From assembly GCF_023715145.1 (NCBI RefSeq), contig NZ_JAMBNP010000012.1, positions 62,001-126,000 of the forward strand: DNA of 64,000 nucleotides. The letters are read 5' to 3'. Origin of the DNA: Paenibacillus glycanilyticus (GTDB lineage: Bacteria; Bacillota; Bacilli; Paenibacillales; Paenibacillaceae). Under the pieces are notes generated by a model. That model saw nothing but the letters and a program-made list of their open reading frames with translations, was not told where the DNA came from and did no database searches. A program made the translations under genes and the position numbers. Below are positions 33,933-42,398 of this stretch, piece by piece (position 1 is the first letter of the stretch; each line of letters opens with the position of its first letter).

Positions 33933-34943
33933 ATGGTACAACCAATGGCCGATAACGGTAGAACGGATGGTCTGTCGGAGGCGGAAAGAGAGCAGCTCAA
34001 GAGGCATTTTCGCGTTAATGACTATTACTTAAACCTGATTGATTGGGATGATCCGAAGGATCCGATCCGCAAGCATCTCATTGCGGCGGCGGGGGAAGCC
34101 CCTCACGGGATCCAGGAGTACACTTGGGAAGCTGCCGGCTGCAAGCACATTTATCAATCCATGGTTCTTCTCCCTGTGTCCCAGGCAGCGGAAGGAATTG
34201 CTTACATTGCCGAACATAATGAAATTCATAAGGTTGTGCTGACGGGGGATAGTCTGCTGCTCGGGATTTCCAAGCTGCGCAGAATTATCGAACAGCTGCG
34301 GGAGATCGAGCATGTCGGCACGATCAGGCTGGATTCCAGAATGCCGGTTCATAATCCCATGCGGATTTATGAGGATCATGAACTGCTGGAATTGTTGAGC
34401 CAGTTCTCAAGTCCCGAGAAGCGGATCTATTTGATGACAACGATTAACCATCCGAGAGAAGTAACGGCAGAAGCGAAGAAAGCCTTTAATGCCCTTCACC
34501 AGGCGGGAGTTGTCGTTCTTAATCAAACCCCTATTGTCAAGGGCGTTAATAATGACCCTCTTCTGTTAGGCAAGCTGATTGATCAGCTGTCGCAGGCTGG
34601 GGTTTCGCCATATTCCTTTATCATTAACCGTCCTAATTCTTTGTATGCCGAATCTAATCTATCCCTGCAAACGCAGTTCTCCATTGTTCAGCAAGCCAAA
34701 GAATTAACGGCGGAGCTTGGGAAACGAATCAGGCTTTTGATGGCCCATGATTATGGCAAGGTTGAGCTGCTGGATGTAGAAGGCGGCAAAGCCTATGTCA
34801 AATATCATCACTACCAGGAAGAGGGGAAAGGCCGCTTTATCATGCTGGACTGTCCTCCTGAAGCATCGTGGCTGGAGGATCTGTCGGAGCATGACGATCA
34901 TATGGTCTATCGGCCTTCCGGTCAGCCTGCCAAGAATAAATAA
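33933..34943 (+). CDS. KamA-like protein lacking the radical-SAM cysteines and PLP motif
   Basis: 336 residues from the ATG at 33933 (GGAGGG seven bases before). The scaffold follows lysine 2,3-aminomutase/YodO: WDDPKDPIRKHLI near residues 38-50, HKVVLTGDSLLLGISKLRRII, IGTRAP-like RLDSRMPVHNPMRI, TTINHPREVTAEAKKAF and QTPIVKGVNNDP. The segment AGCKHIYQSMVLLPVSQ lines up with PGLTHRYPDRVLFLVT of KamA, but the CxxxCxxC loop that should follow is deleted and the chain goes straight to the next helix. The PGGGGK lysine motif for PLP is also missing; the tail GKVELLDVEGGKAYVKY resembles the end of KamA. It cannot use the known radical mechanism. It is the first gene behind a c-di-AMP riboswitch. 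Role unknown. Confidence 0.8.
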   Translation: MVQPMADNGRTDGLSEAEREQLKRHFRVNDYYLNLIDWDDPKDPIRKHLIAAAGEAPHGIQEYTWEAAGCKHIYQSMVLLPVSQAAEGIAYIAEHNEIHKVVLTGDSLLLGISKLRRIIEQLREIEHVGTIRLDSRMPVHNPMRIYEDHELLELLSQFSSPEKRIYLMTTINHPREVTAEAKKAFNALHQAGVVVLNQTPIVKGVNNDPLLLGKLIDQLSQAGVSPYSFIINRPNSLYAESNLSLQTQFSIVQQAKELTAELGKRIRLLMAHDYGKVELLDVEGGKAYVKYHHYQEEGKGRFIMLDCPPEASWLEDLSEHDDHMVYRPSGQPAKNK

Positions 34944-35010
34944 AGGAGGTTCCCGAGGCTAAGGAGAAGTAAGAAGGGATAGCATTTCACATCCCGGGAG
35001 GCTTCCGTTA

Positions 35011-36120
35011 ATGAGAGAGTACAGCCAGGAACTTGTGAACGCCCTGCAGGCTCAGCAGGAAGAAGTGGACTTGAACGGCACGCAGATTATTGTAAAAGTA
35101 AATCCGGAAGAGACAAGAGCCGGTTATCTGGACCCTTATGAGCTTAAGCTCATGAAGAAAGGGGCTCAGAAGCAGCAGGAAGCTCCTGCCGTGCCGTTGT
35201 CTCCGGAAGAACAGCTTCAGCTTGTTCGTGATTCAATGGGATTTCCGAATCGGAACTTGAACACGGTGGAGATCTATACCGGCTATGAACGCGTGAAGCT
35301 GGGCGATAATGAGGTTGGCCTGTGGCGGTATTACCCGCGCAAGTCGATGCGGAAGCCGGGTAAGCCTTGCCTGATTTATATTCATGGCGGAGGCTGGATC
35401 GGCGGTACCGTGTTCGCGGTTGAGAACCCGTGCCGGCTTATTGCCGAGCTGGCGGATGCCGTTGTTTTCAATATCGATTATTCGTTGGCTCCGGAGCATA
35501 AATTCCCTAACGGGTTTAATGATTGCTTTAATGCCGTTCAATATATCTATGAACATGCCGAGGAGTACGGGATTGACCGGAATCGGATCGCCGTTGGCGG
35601 CGACAGCGCCGGAGGGAATCTGTCGGCTGCTGTTGCAACCAAGGACCGGGATCTGGGTACGGGTATGGTTGCGCAGCAGGTGCTTATTTATCCGTGCGTA
35701 ACCTTCCTTAATGGGGTGAACGGTTATCGGTGGGAGCTGTCTCAGTTCGAGATGGCAGACGAACAACGGGCGATGATTGATCCGATGCTGGGCATTGGAA
35801 GGCCTACCGACGCCGATCCTGAATTGAGAAAAGGCTGGGAGTCCTACCTTCCTAGCGAAGAGGAGCTCCGTAATCCATACGTTAGTCCGCTTCTGGCAGA
35901 CAGCAAAGGCTTGCCGCGTACGCTATGTATCGGAGCGGAATTTGACGGACTGCGCATTCAATCGGAAATGTACAGCAGGCAGCTTGCGGCGGCCGGCGTT
36001 CCAGTGAAGACGATCCGCTACAAAGGCTGCACGCATGCTTTTATTGACCGTTTGGGCTTTGTGCCGCAGGCTGAGGATTTATGTATCGAAATTGTAAATG
36101 CTTTGAAAGCACTAAAATAG
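35011..36120 (+). CDS. Alpha/beta hydrolase, HSL-type esterase
   Basis: 369 residues with GGGAGG upstream. The hormone-sensitive-lipase motifs are complete: IYIHGGGWIGG with the oxyanion-hole HGGG at about residue 125, VGGDSAGGN with nucleophile Ser199, the acid in GAEFDGLR and the His in GCTHAFIDR. The N-terminal ~100 residues form the cap. No signal peptide. It splits carboxyl esters of unknown origin. It lies 67 bp after the KamA-like gene, so it is probably in the same riboswitch-controlled transcript; a terminator follows it. Confidence 0.9.
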   Translation: MREYSQELVNALQAQQEEVDLNGTQIIVKVNPEETRAGYLDPYELKLMKKGAQKQQEAPAVPLSPEEQLQLVRDSMGFPNRNLNTVEIYTGYERVKLGDNEVGLWRYYPRKSMRKPGKPCLIYIHGGGWIGGTVFAVENPCRLIAELADAVVFNIDYSLAPEHKFPNGFNDCFNAVQYIYEHAEEYGIDRNRIAVGGDSAGGNLSAAVATKDRDLGTGMVAQQVLIYPCVTFLNGVNGYRWELSQFEMADEQRAMIDPMLGIGRPTDADPELRKGWESYLPSEEELRNPYVSPLLADSKGLPRTLCIGAEFDGLRIQSEMYSRQLAAAGVPVKTIRYKGCTHAFIDRLGFVPQAEDLCIEIVNALKALK

Positions 36121-36135
36121 AAGAGATATATCTGG

Positions 36136-36173
36136 AAGGCCCGCTCTCCTCCGTTGGAAGAGCGGGCTTTTTT
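36136..36173 (+). terminator. Terminator after the esterase gene
   Basis: GCCCGCTCT (36139-36147) pairs with AGAGCGGGC (36159-36167), then six T. Confidence 0.92.
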
Positions 36174-36411
36174 GATAGACCAGCGTATATATCGTTTATC
36201 TATACGCGAGTCTGTATATGCAAAAATATGAAAAAAATCGGATTATAGCATAGAAGATCGGGAGCAACAAGTAAGAAAATACTCATCAAAGGCTCAGGGA
36301 TTCTCAGAATGTGGTTAAGACCCAGCAAACGCCTAGATTTCAGCATTCATAACGCTTTCATTTACCGGTCGTTTCCATTTTTTGCGGGTATAAACCGGGT
36401 CGATACCTCCT

Positions 36412-36441
36412 TATAATTAACCCTATCACCAAAGATAGGGA
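36412..36441 (+). promoter_or_regulatory. -10 element and ribosome-site hairpin of the NlpC/P60 gene
   Basis: TATAAT at 36412-36417 is followed by CCCTATC-ACCAAA-GATAGGG (about 36421-36440). The right arm overlaps the Shine-Dalgarno GGGAG, so the hairpin could hide the ribosome site. No good -35 is visible. The preceding ~240 bp (36174-36411) hold no gene or other structure I can identify. Confidence 0.5.
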
Positions 36442-36452
36442 GTGAACAATTA

Positions 36453-36965
36453 ATGAAATTCATGACAAAAATCGCAATGCTTCTGGTGGCCATTACATTA
36501 CCGGTTACGGCGCTGCTACATACGACAGCAGATGCCGCTTCGATGTCAGCAGATTCGAAGAGAGCAAAGGTTGTCCAAACCGCATTAAATCTAAAAGGTA
36601 AAGTTAACTATGTAAGCTGGCAGGACCGTCAAGAGAAAAAAGCCCCTTACAAGACAGATTGCTCCGGCTTCACGGCACTTGTATATAGACTTGCTAATGT
36701 TGGTGTTACCCTGGTTAACCGCGATGATGATGATCAAGCTAAAGTAGGAACTAAAGTAGGTTACGGCAGCTTCAAAAAAGGCGACCTGTTGTTCTTCTGG
36801 AACAGCGGCTCGAAAAACCATAGCGACGTAGGCCATGTCGGCATCTACATCGGCGACGGTAAAATGATTCACAACGCAAGCCCTTCGAAGGACGTTATCA
36901 TTTCGAATGTTAACGACAGCTACTATAAAGAGCGTTTCATCGTGGGAAGACGCGTAATTAAATAG
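36453..36965 (+). CDS. Secreted NlpC/P60 peptidoglycan endopeptidase
   Basis: 170 residues. A Sec signal peptide (MKFMTKIAMLLVAITLPVTA...) ends near the ADAAS segment at about residue 28-30. The NlpC/P60 domain has the nucleophile Cys in YKTDCSGFTALVYRLANVG (about residue 68), the His in SDVGHVGIYIGDGKMIHNAS and the usual GDLLFFW motif. Such enzymes cut D-Glu to diamino-acid bonds in wall peptides. There are no SH3 or LysM domains, so it is a minimal secreted form. It lies 3 kb after a c-di-AMP riboswitch but behind a strong terminator, so it is probably separate from that unit. Confidence 0.93.
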   Translation: MKFMTKIAMLLVAITLPVTALLHTTADAASMSADSKRAKVVQTALNLKGKVNYVSWQDRQEKKAPYKTDCSGFTALVYRLANVGVTLVNRDDDDQAKVGTKVGYGSFKKGDLLFFWNSGSKNHSDVGHVGIYIGDGKMIHNASPSKDVIISNVNDSYYKERFIVGRRVIK

Positions 36966-37026
36966 GTTGGCTGATTAGCTGAGTTAACACTTGCACTGCA
37001 CATTCGAATATTCCTTTCAACCGCTG

Positions 37027-37078
37027 TTGTTCGGGGGATTAATGGAATAAGGTTGAATAGGAGAAATCCCCCGAACAA
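37027..37078. repeat. 14 bp perfect inverted repeat after the NlpC/P60 gene
   Basis: TTGTTCGGGGGATT (37027-37040) and AATCCCCCGAACAA (37065-37078) with a 24-base loop. There is no T tract, so it is not a standard terminator. No gene is convincing between 36966 and 37211. Confidence 0.8.
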
Positions 37079-37174
37079 AGGCGGGCGCTACGCTTTTCAA
37101 GAAATATTCGAATTCTTCGTTCGAGGTTTAACCAAAGCTAAAAGGCAACTTAATTTAATTGCTAAAAGAGACCG

Positions 37175-37215
37175 AAAGAGGCCGTACGGAGCGATCCGTA
37201 CGGCCTCTTTTTTAT
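37175..37215. terminator. Bidirectional terminator upstream-shared with capA
   Basis: AAAGAGGCCGTACGGA and its complement with a GCGA loop, followed by TTTTTT on the + strand and AAAGAG on the other. Ends the capA transcript on the minus strand. Confidence 0.85.
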
Positions 37216-38279
37216 ATGATTTCCGCGTTGACGGAGGAAGGATCTTTGACGATATGCTGGCGGACATGCTGTAACATCCGCTTTATGCGAACGGCTTCGG
37301 CACTGGCAGGGTCCAGCTTTTTTAGATGGGAAGTGAGAGGGAAGACGCGGAACGCGCTCCTGCCTCCCGACTTGCTGATTCGCGTCCAGGTTGGAATGAA
37401 GTCGGCTTTTCTGATGCGGATAGAGCCGTCGTCCAGCTTGCGGACCTGCAGCTGAGTGATAAGTCCGGTTAAGGTATGATCATTGTAGTAGAGGCGGGTA
37501 GAGATGATATTGCCGAGGGAATAGATGGCGAATTTGCTGATACCCGAGCCGCTCTTATAGAAGACAGCCGGCTGGATCGTATGCGAATGGGCTCCCAGAA
37601 TAATGTCCGCGCCATTTTTGAATAATAATTGCACCATATCCTTTTGCTTCTGTACCGGATAATTCGCGTATTCTCTTCCCATATGCAGGCATACGATAAT
37701 CAAATCCACGTTCTTCGCCTTCAGCCGTTTCAGATCGGAGACCATTTTGGTCGGGTTGATAAGGTCAACCGCCCATTTGTGATCCGAGGGAACCGGAATC
37801 TTGTTTGTTGTTTTGGTATAAGCTAGGAAGCCGATCTTGATGCCCTTCACTTCCTTGATGACAAGATGCTGGGCCTCGCTTGGCGTCCGGTAAGTACCGG
37901 TATGGGCGATCCCTTTGGCGTCCAATATTCGGAGCGTACGCTTCAGACCGTTAATGCCGTTGTCCATGCAATGATTATTGGCGGTCGAGACAAAGTCGAA
38001 GCTCAGGTTCTTTAATGTATCGGCGAAAGCATCCGGGCAGTTGAACATCGGCCAGTTCGTGCGAGGATGCCGCTTTACAACGCTGTAAGCGTCCTCGGAT
38101 GTTTTGCCTGCGAAGACCGTCTCCAGGTTGCCGATTGTCAGATCGGCATTACGCAGATATGGCGCAATCGGCTCGAACAAATGGTCGAAGGAATAACCCT
38201 TTTCCCCTTTGCAGGAGTTGATAATTCGCGTCTTCATGAGGAAGTCACCGACCGCGGCTATCGTTATTTCCGTGCTCAT
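37212..38279 (-). CDS. CapA-family (PgsA-like) metallophosphatase-fold protein
   Basis: 355 residues. CapA/PgsA signatures: IAAVGDFLMKTRI near residue 8-20, ADLTIGNLETVFAG, FDFVSTANNHCMDNGINGLKRTL, VDLIIVCLHMGREYANYP and GADIILGAHSHTIQP, giving the Asp, Asn-His and GxH metal ligands of a calcineurin-like fold. CapA proteins act in poly-gamma-glutamate or capsule synthesis; cytoplasmic-looking forms without a membrane helix, as here, occur near spore-coat genes. Thirteen bp after the YheC/D gene upstream, so they are one operon. Confidence 0.9.
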   Translation of the reverse strand: MSTEITIAAVGDFLMKTRIINSCKGEKGYSFDHLFEPIAPYLRNADLTIGNLETVFAGKTSEDAYSVVKRHPRTNWPMFNCPDAFADTLKNLSFDFVSTANNHCMDNGINGLKRTLRILDAKGIAHTGTYRTPSEAQHLVIKEVKGIKIGFLAYTKTTNKIPVPSDHKWAVDLINPTKMVSDLKRLKAKNVDLIIVCLHMGREYANYPVQKQKDMVQLLFKNGADIILGAHSHTIQPAVFYKSGSGISKFAIYSLGNIISTRLYYNDHTLTGLITQLQVRKLDDGSIRIRKADFIPTWTRISKSGGRSAFRVFPLTSHLKKLDPASAEAVRIKRMLQHVRQHIVKDPSSVNAEII

Positions 38280-38292
38280 GGTTCATCTCCGT

Positions 38293-39339
38293 TTATTTGG
38301 TTTTTGGATGCAGGCTGCGGGCATATTGGAAGTGAGTGTGCAGGCTTTGCTCCCAGGCTTTTTGTCCGTACAGCTGCCGCATAATCAATTTCCCCGGCTT
38401 GATGTTGATCTCGAGCAGCCATAGCTTGCCGTGCGTATCAACGGCGAGGTCAATGCCAAGCTCGCAGAGGCGGGAGCGGTAAGATTTCTCCGTGAATCCG
38501 GGAATATATTCCGCTACTTCGCGAATGGATTTGGCGAGTGCTTCACCTTTCTCGTCGCCAAATTCTTTCTTCAAATACGAGCTCGCTTCATAAGCATGGC
38601 CGCCGCTCTTCAGGTTGGACGTAATCCGGCCGCGCCTGGCTTCACGCACGGCAATCCCCGTAGTCTGCCAATTTCCTTCGCTTTTCTTCAGCATCAGCGC
38701 CCGAATGTCAAACACAATCCCTTGCTTGTTCCGGATATCAATCCACTGCTGCATCAAATGCCGTTCCTTGCTCAGCACTTTTCTGATCATGCTGCGGACG
38801 CCGGAAGCGCTCATTATCTGCGTCAGCTCGCCGTTTTTCTGCACCTTGTACTGGCCGTTCTCCAGCGAGATGCGCACGATACCTCTCCCGCCCCAGCCGT
38901 TAATGGGCTTTAGCATAACGCTGTTATATTTTTTTGCAAAAGCAATAAAGCTGTTCGGATCCTTTACCTGCTCGGTAGGCAGCAGATAGGGCTTCAGAAC
39001 AGGAGAAGCAATCAGATGCTTCTGAATCCGGATTTTGTTGCCGATGCCATACCCGGTGAACGGGAATGAAGGGGCTTTTTTGACCAAGGTGGCTCTGGTG
39101 CTTTGGGTTCCCGTGTAAAATCCGATATCCATATTGATCTTTGGAAAAGGCATCGTCTGCCTGCTCCAGTTCCCGCCGTTATATACGTAGCCTGTAATTC
39201 TTCTGGTTGTCAGATTCACGTCTTTAGGGGTGTACACGAGTATGCCACTAAATTTCTCAGCCTGAGCCGATTTGGCATGTCGCGAGAAGCTGCCCGGATG
39301 GCCGATCCGATGGGTCATGATTCCTAGAATGTCGCTCAT
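38293..39339 (-). CDS. YheC/YheD spore-coat-associated ATP-grasp protein
   Basis: 348 residues from the ATG at 39339, which has AGGAG nine bases upstream. The ATP-grasp domain carries NSVMLKPINGWGGRGIVRI (Lys and Gly-rich loop), a FDIRALMLKK segment, and SRLCELGIDLAVDTHGKLWLLEINIKPGK with the Mg-binding Glu and Asn. The N-terminal ~100 residues match YheC (LGIMTHRIGHP...). Family members are attached to the endospore coat; the ligated substrate is not known. Operon with capA; divergent from a second YheC/D gene. Confidence 0.9.
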   Translation of the reverse strand: MSDILGIMTHRIGHPGSFSRHAKSAQAEKFSGILVYTPKDVNLTTRRITGYVYNGGNWSRQTMPFPKINMDIGFYTGTQSTRATLVKKAPSFPFTGYGIGNKIRIQKHLIASPVLKPYLLPTEQVKDPNSFIAFAKKYNSVMLKPINGWGGRGIVRISLENGQYKVQKNGELTQIMSASGVRSMIRKVLSKERHLMQQWIDIRNKQGIVFDIRALMLKKSEGNWQTTGIAVREARRGRITSNLKSGGHAYEASSYLKKEFGDEKGEALAKSIREVAEYIPGFTEKSYRSRLCELGIDLAVDTHGKLWLLEINIKPGKLIMRQLYGQKAWEQSLHTHFQYARSLHPKTK

Positions 39340-39557
39340 CTTTGTTTCTCCTGTCATGTGGCTTGGGGGCTGTAATCGGAACTGTGTAATATCATATGAA
39401 GCAAGGCTATTGTCCGGTATGGATAAACGCCCATTCCTGAAGGAGATGGCGGGTGCGGAAGGTACTTTTTGCCGCGTGAAGGAATAGTATGGAGCAAGCG
39501 ACTAGCCTCATGCAGAAGGACATGTAACTGCTGTACATCAATGGAGGAGATTCCACC

Positions 39558-40307
39558 ATGAAAGGCTATATGATTAAGTATCCCGGTCGAAAATGGTTAA
39601 AGCATGTAGCACTGTCGGGTGAAGAAGAGCTCCGCGATTACTTGCCGGATACGGAGCCATTTACGCCTAAAGGTTTTGTCAGCATGATTGATCGTTACCC
39701 CGTCTTGTTCGTGAAGCCGGATCTCGGCATGAAGGGACAGGGCGTTATGAAGATTTATTATAAGGATGGCAGAATTGTTATCCGCACGGAGGATGGCCGG
39801 TTTTCCTTCCAATCCGCAAAGTTTGCCGCTCTGAAGCTGAAGCAATTGATCGGAACAAAACGATATATTATGCAGCAAGGCATCGATCTGGTGCAGATAG
39901 ACGGGAACCCGATAGATTTTCGCATCCTCTTGCATCTGAGGAAGGATGCGACGTGGAAGTATTTTGGCGTGATGGGCAAGGTGGCGGCACCCAACAAATA
40001 CGTAACCAACCACAGCAGCGGCGGAAGAGCGATCCGGCTTCATCATGCGCTGGGAATCACCACGCAGGAATGCGAGCCGTGGGAGAAGAAGCTGAAGGAG
40101 ATGGCGCTTAAGATCGCGCGCGGGATGAAAAAGCATTTTCCGCTCATTAGCGAGCTTGGCCTTGATATCGCGATCGACAACGAGCACCGCGTCTGGCTGC
40201 TGGAAGCCAATACAAGACCGCAGTTCCAGCTGTTCCGCCACCACTCGAATCCTCGGCTGTACGCGCAGATTGCCTCATCAGTGAAGCATATCCGGGCGGA
40301 CGATTAG
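39558..40307 (+). CDS. YheC/YheD family ATP-grasp protein, short form
   Basis: 249 residues with GGAGGAG upstream. The ATP-grasp core is present: VLFVKPDLGMKGQGVMKIYY near residues 49-68, IDFRILLHLRKDATWKYFGVMGKVA, and SELGLDIAIDNEHRVWLLEANTRPQF with the metal ligands. It lacks the long N-terminal region of its divergent neighbour and shares only moderate similarity, so the pair is not a recent duplication. Probably expressed in the mother cell during sporulation like its relatives (inference). Confidence 0.88.
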   Translation: MKGYMIKYPGRKWLKHVALSGEEELRDYLPDTEPFTPKGFVSMIDRYPVLFVKPDLGMKGQGVMKIYYKDGRIVIRTEDGRFSFQSAKFAALKLKQLIGTKRYIMQQGIDLVQIDGNPIDFRILLHLRKDATWKYFGVMGKVAAPNKYVTNHSSGGRAIRLHHALGITTQECEPWEKKLKEMALKIARGMKKHFPLISELGLDIAIDNEHRVWLLEANTRPQFQLFRHHSNPRLYAQIASSVKHIRADD

Positions 40308-40457
40308 GGGAAGCAAGAGGCGGCAGGCGAATCTGCAGCGTCTACTGTTGTGGGTGTAATGCTTGGTGTATAATGGGAATCAAATAGCGTGTGAAGCACA
40401 CCGCTCTTTTCCGTTGCTGACGGGAAGGGGCGGTTATTTTATTTTTAGGGGGAAAAG

Positions 40458-40994
40458 GTGTGGTGTCCGGCATTCGGGCAGATGGAGCATTTGTATGGAG
40501 AATATGAAGTAAATGACTATAAGGATGGCGTGCGTTACTTGAATTTCGCCTATCTACGACATCCGCACAAGATTGCGATAGAGATAGACGGTTACGGGCC
40601 GCATTGCCGCGATATCGATCGTCGGGGCTTTGCTGACCGTTTGCTTCGGCAGAATCATTTGATTCTGGATCACTGGTTGCTGCTTCGTTTCTCCTTAGAT
40701 GATGTGAAGGAGCATCCGCGTCAATGCCAACAAATGATTCAGCAGATGCTGGGGATGCTATACAGCCATAGTGCCGTGAAGGAAATCAATTTGCATCAAA
40801 GGGAGATTATTCGAATTGTATCGCATCATGTGAAGCCTGTATCACCATCTGAGATAAGTGCTTTGTTAGGCATCAGCACGCAGTTTGCGAGAAAACTCAT
40901 GCAGGAGCTGGTGACAAAGAAATTTTTAATGTCTGCCTCTCAAGGGGAACGTGTACGTTATTACCGTATCGGAAAAAGAAAGCTCGAGCGATAA
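40458..40994 (+). CDS. DUF559-like endonuclease-fold protein with winged-helix tail, N-terminally short
   Basis: 178 residues from a GTG at 40458 with AGGGGG upstream; an in-frame TAG at 40446-40448 prevents a longer product. Residues about 10-95 look like a Vsr/DUF559-type restriction-endonuclease fold: KIAIEIDGYGPHCRDIDRRGFADRLLRQ with Glu-Asp and Gln/Arg, then WLLLRFSLDDVKEHP. Residues about 115-175 are a helix-turn-helix (VSPSEISALLGISTQFARKLMQEL) with a wing. Related Paenibacillus proteins appear to carry about 40 more residues before the WxPAFG segment, so this may be a trimmed or decaying gene. Role unknown. Confidence 0.65.
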   Translation: MWCPAFGQMEHLYGEYEVNDYKDGVRYLNFAYLRHPHKIAIEIDGYGPHCRDIDRRGFADRLLRQNHLILDHWLLLRFSLDDVKEHPRQCQQMIQQMLGMLYSHSAVKEINLHQREIIRIVSHHVKPVSPSEISALLGISTQFARKLMQELVTKKFLMSASQGERVRYYRIGKRKLER

Positions 40995-41042
40995 TCCTTG
41001 CTAGTGGTGCTCAGTCATACGTCGACGGTCAAACAAGCTAGG

Positions 41043-41245
41043 CCTTGACGATGTGCGGCAACGTTAAGGCTGCCGGAGCGGTGGTTAAAGCTGAGCTTAA
41101 CGATATGGCATATCGTTAAGCTTGAAGAAAAATCCCATTTTGCCCGTCCAATGAGTTGAAATGGGCCTCTTAACGATGTGCCGCATTGTTAAGGCTGCTT
41201 TACCGGCAATAAATGTTGGGCTTAACGATGTACGGCATCGTTAAG
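41043..41245. repeat. Four copies of a CTTAACGAT palindrome
   Basis: Copies at 41043-41069, 41094-41122, 41169-41193 and 41221-41245. The second is perfect: AGCTTAACGATAT, GGC, and its exact complement. Arms are conserved as CTTAACGAT and AYCGTTAAG while the centre changes (GTGCGGCA, ATGGCA, GTGCCGCA, GTACGGCA). Spacing is 51-75 bp. The 41246-41434 stretch before the next gene shows no further feature. Confidence 0.9.
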
Positions 41246-41434
41246 GATTTTCAATCGTGTTAGGAAGACAGCAAAACGGCCTCTCACACTCATCGGATGT
41301 CCCAAAAAAAACCAATCAGATGGAGGACAGCTCTTTTTACGCGTCAAACGGGTCGGAATGGGTTGAAAATTTTACTTTTGGGGATGCGTTAAAGTAAGAT
41401 GGATACATAAGAATTAACGTGAGATTACCGTGGT

Positions 41435-42256
41435 ATGGAGGGAATTCCCATTACGAACATGATGTTGAATGATGCGATGGAAATGCTTAAGCTGACAAGC
41501 CGGACTTTTTATATTCCCATTAGCAAGCTTGTGCCTGAATTAAGAGAAGCGGTATCGTCTGCCTACCTGTGCATGAGAGCAATTGACGAGGTGGAGGACG
41601 ACGAGAAATTGCCGGCTCCGATCAAGAAAGAACTGCTGCTTGGAGCGGCAAAAGCAATGAAATCGCCAAACATGGAGGAAGCGCTTCATCAGGTGTGGCA
41701 GCCGCATCGGGACAAGCTTCCGGAAGTAACGCTGCGGATGAACGAATGGGCGCAGTTGTGCCCGGCGGGCATTGCCCCTGCCGTGTACAACTATATTGCG
41801 ATGATGGCCGAACAGATGGCAGATTGGGTCGGCACCTCGTGGAATATCCACACGGAAGAGGATCTGGACAATTACACGTACAGCGTTGCCGGCATGGTAG
41901 GCGAGATGCTGTCCGATATATGGCGCTGGTATGACGGAACGGAGACCGACCGCGACAAAGCGGTTGCATTTGGCCGCGGTCTGCAAGCGGTTAATATTAT
42001 GCGCAATCGAGCGGAGGATATGGAACGCGGCGTTGATTTCTTCCCGGACGGCTGGGATCTCAAGGACATGCTTCGTTACACCCGCCGCAATTTAAAGCAA
42101 GCCGATGAATATCTCGCAGAATTGAAAAAAGGCCCTGCGCGCACCTTCTGCCAAATCCCGTTGTCGCTTGCCCATGCCACCGTTAATCTGATTGCCGTTG
42201 GCGGCAACAAACTGACAAGGGACGCCGTGCTGAAGATCGTAAGCAAGATCAAGTAA
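41435..42256 (+). CDS. Squalene/phytoene synthase-family protein
   Basis: 273 residues from ATG 41435; another ATG at 41459 is possible because neither has a well-placed ribosome site. The two Asp-rich motifs of head-to-head prenyl synthases are visible: YLCMRAIDEVEDDEKL (DxxxD) near residues 46-61, and VNIMRNRAEDMERG near 187-200, where the usual NxxRDxxED is partly preserved as NIMRNRAED. TSRTFYIPISKLVPELR is the conserved N-terminal helix. It could join two prenyl diphosphates for carotenoid, squalene or hopanoid-type lipids; no desaturase or cyclase gene is next to it, and the altered second motif leaves activity uncertain. Confidence 0.8.
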   Translation: MEGIPITNMMLNDAMEMLKLTSRTFYIPISKLVPELREAVSSAYLCMRAIDEVEDDEKLPAPIKKELLLGAAKAMKSPNMEEALHQVWQPHRDKLPEVTLRMNEWAQLCPAGIAPAVYNYIAMMAEQMADWVGTSWNIHTEEDLDNYTYSVAGMVGEMLSDIWRWYDGTETDRDKAVAFGRGLQAVNIMRNRAEDMERGVDFFPDGWDLKDMLRYTRRNLKQADEYLAELKKGPARTFCQIPLSLAHATVNLIAVGGNKLTRDAVLKIVSKIK

Positions 42257-42274
42257 TCCCCATATAAAGAAAGT

Positions 42275-42299
42275 GCCCCGCAGCATCGGGCTGCGGGGC
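42275..42299 (+). terminator. Hairpin after the prenyl synthase-like gene
   Basis: GCCCCGCAG pairs with CTGCGGGGC; no long T tract, so possibly a weak terminator. Confidence 0.55.
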
Positions 42300-42398
42300 T
42301 AAGTATTTATATTATTAAAAGGGGGGTTGAGTCCTATTATAGGCAATGTTCATTAAAGTAAGATGAACATTAGATTTCGAGTATGTTACAAATATTAA

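Noticed and set aside
36174..36411. A second riboswitch before the NlpC/P60 gene, which often has a c-di-AMP switch
   Set aside because: None of the conserved ydaO blocks could be found in this stretch.
37053..37274. Plus-strand frame of 73 codons across the terminator before capA
   Set aside because: It runs through a strong terminator and into the antisense of capA, has no ribosome site and no protein-like composition.
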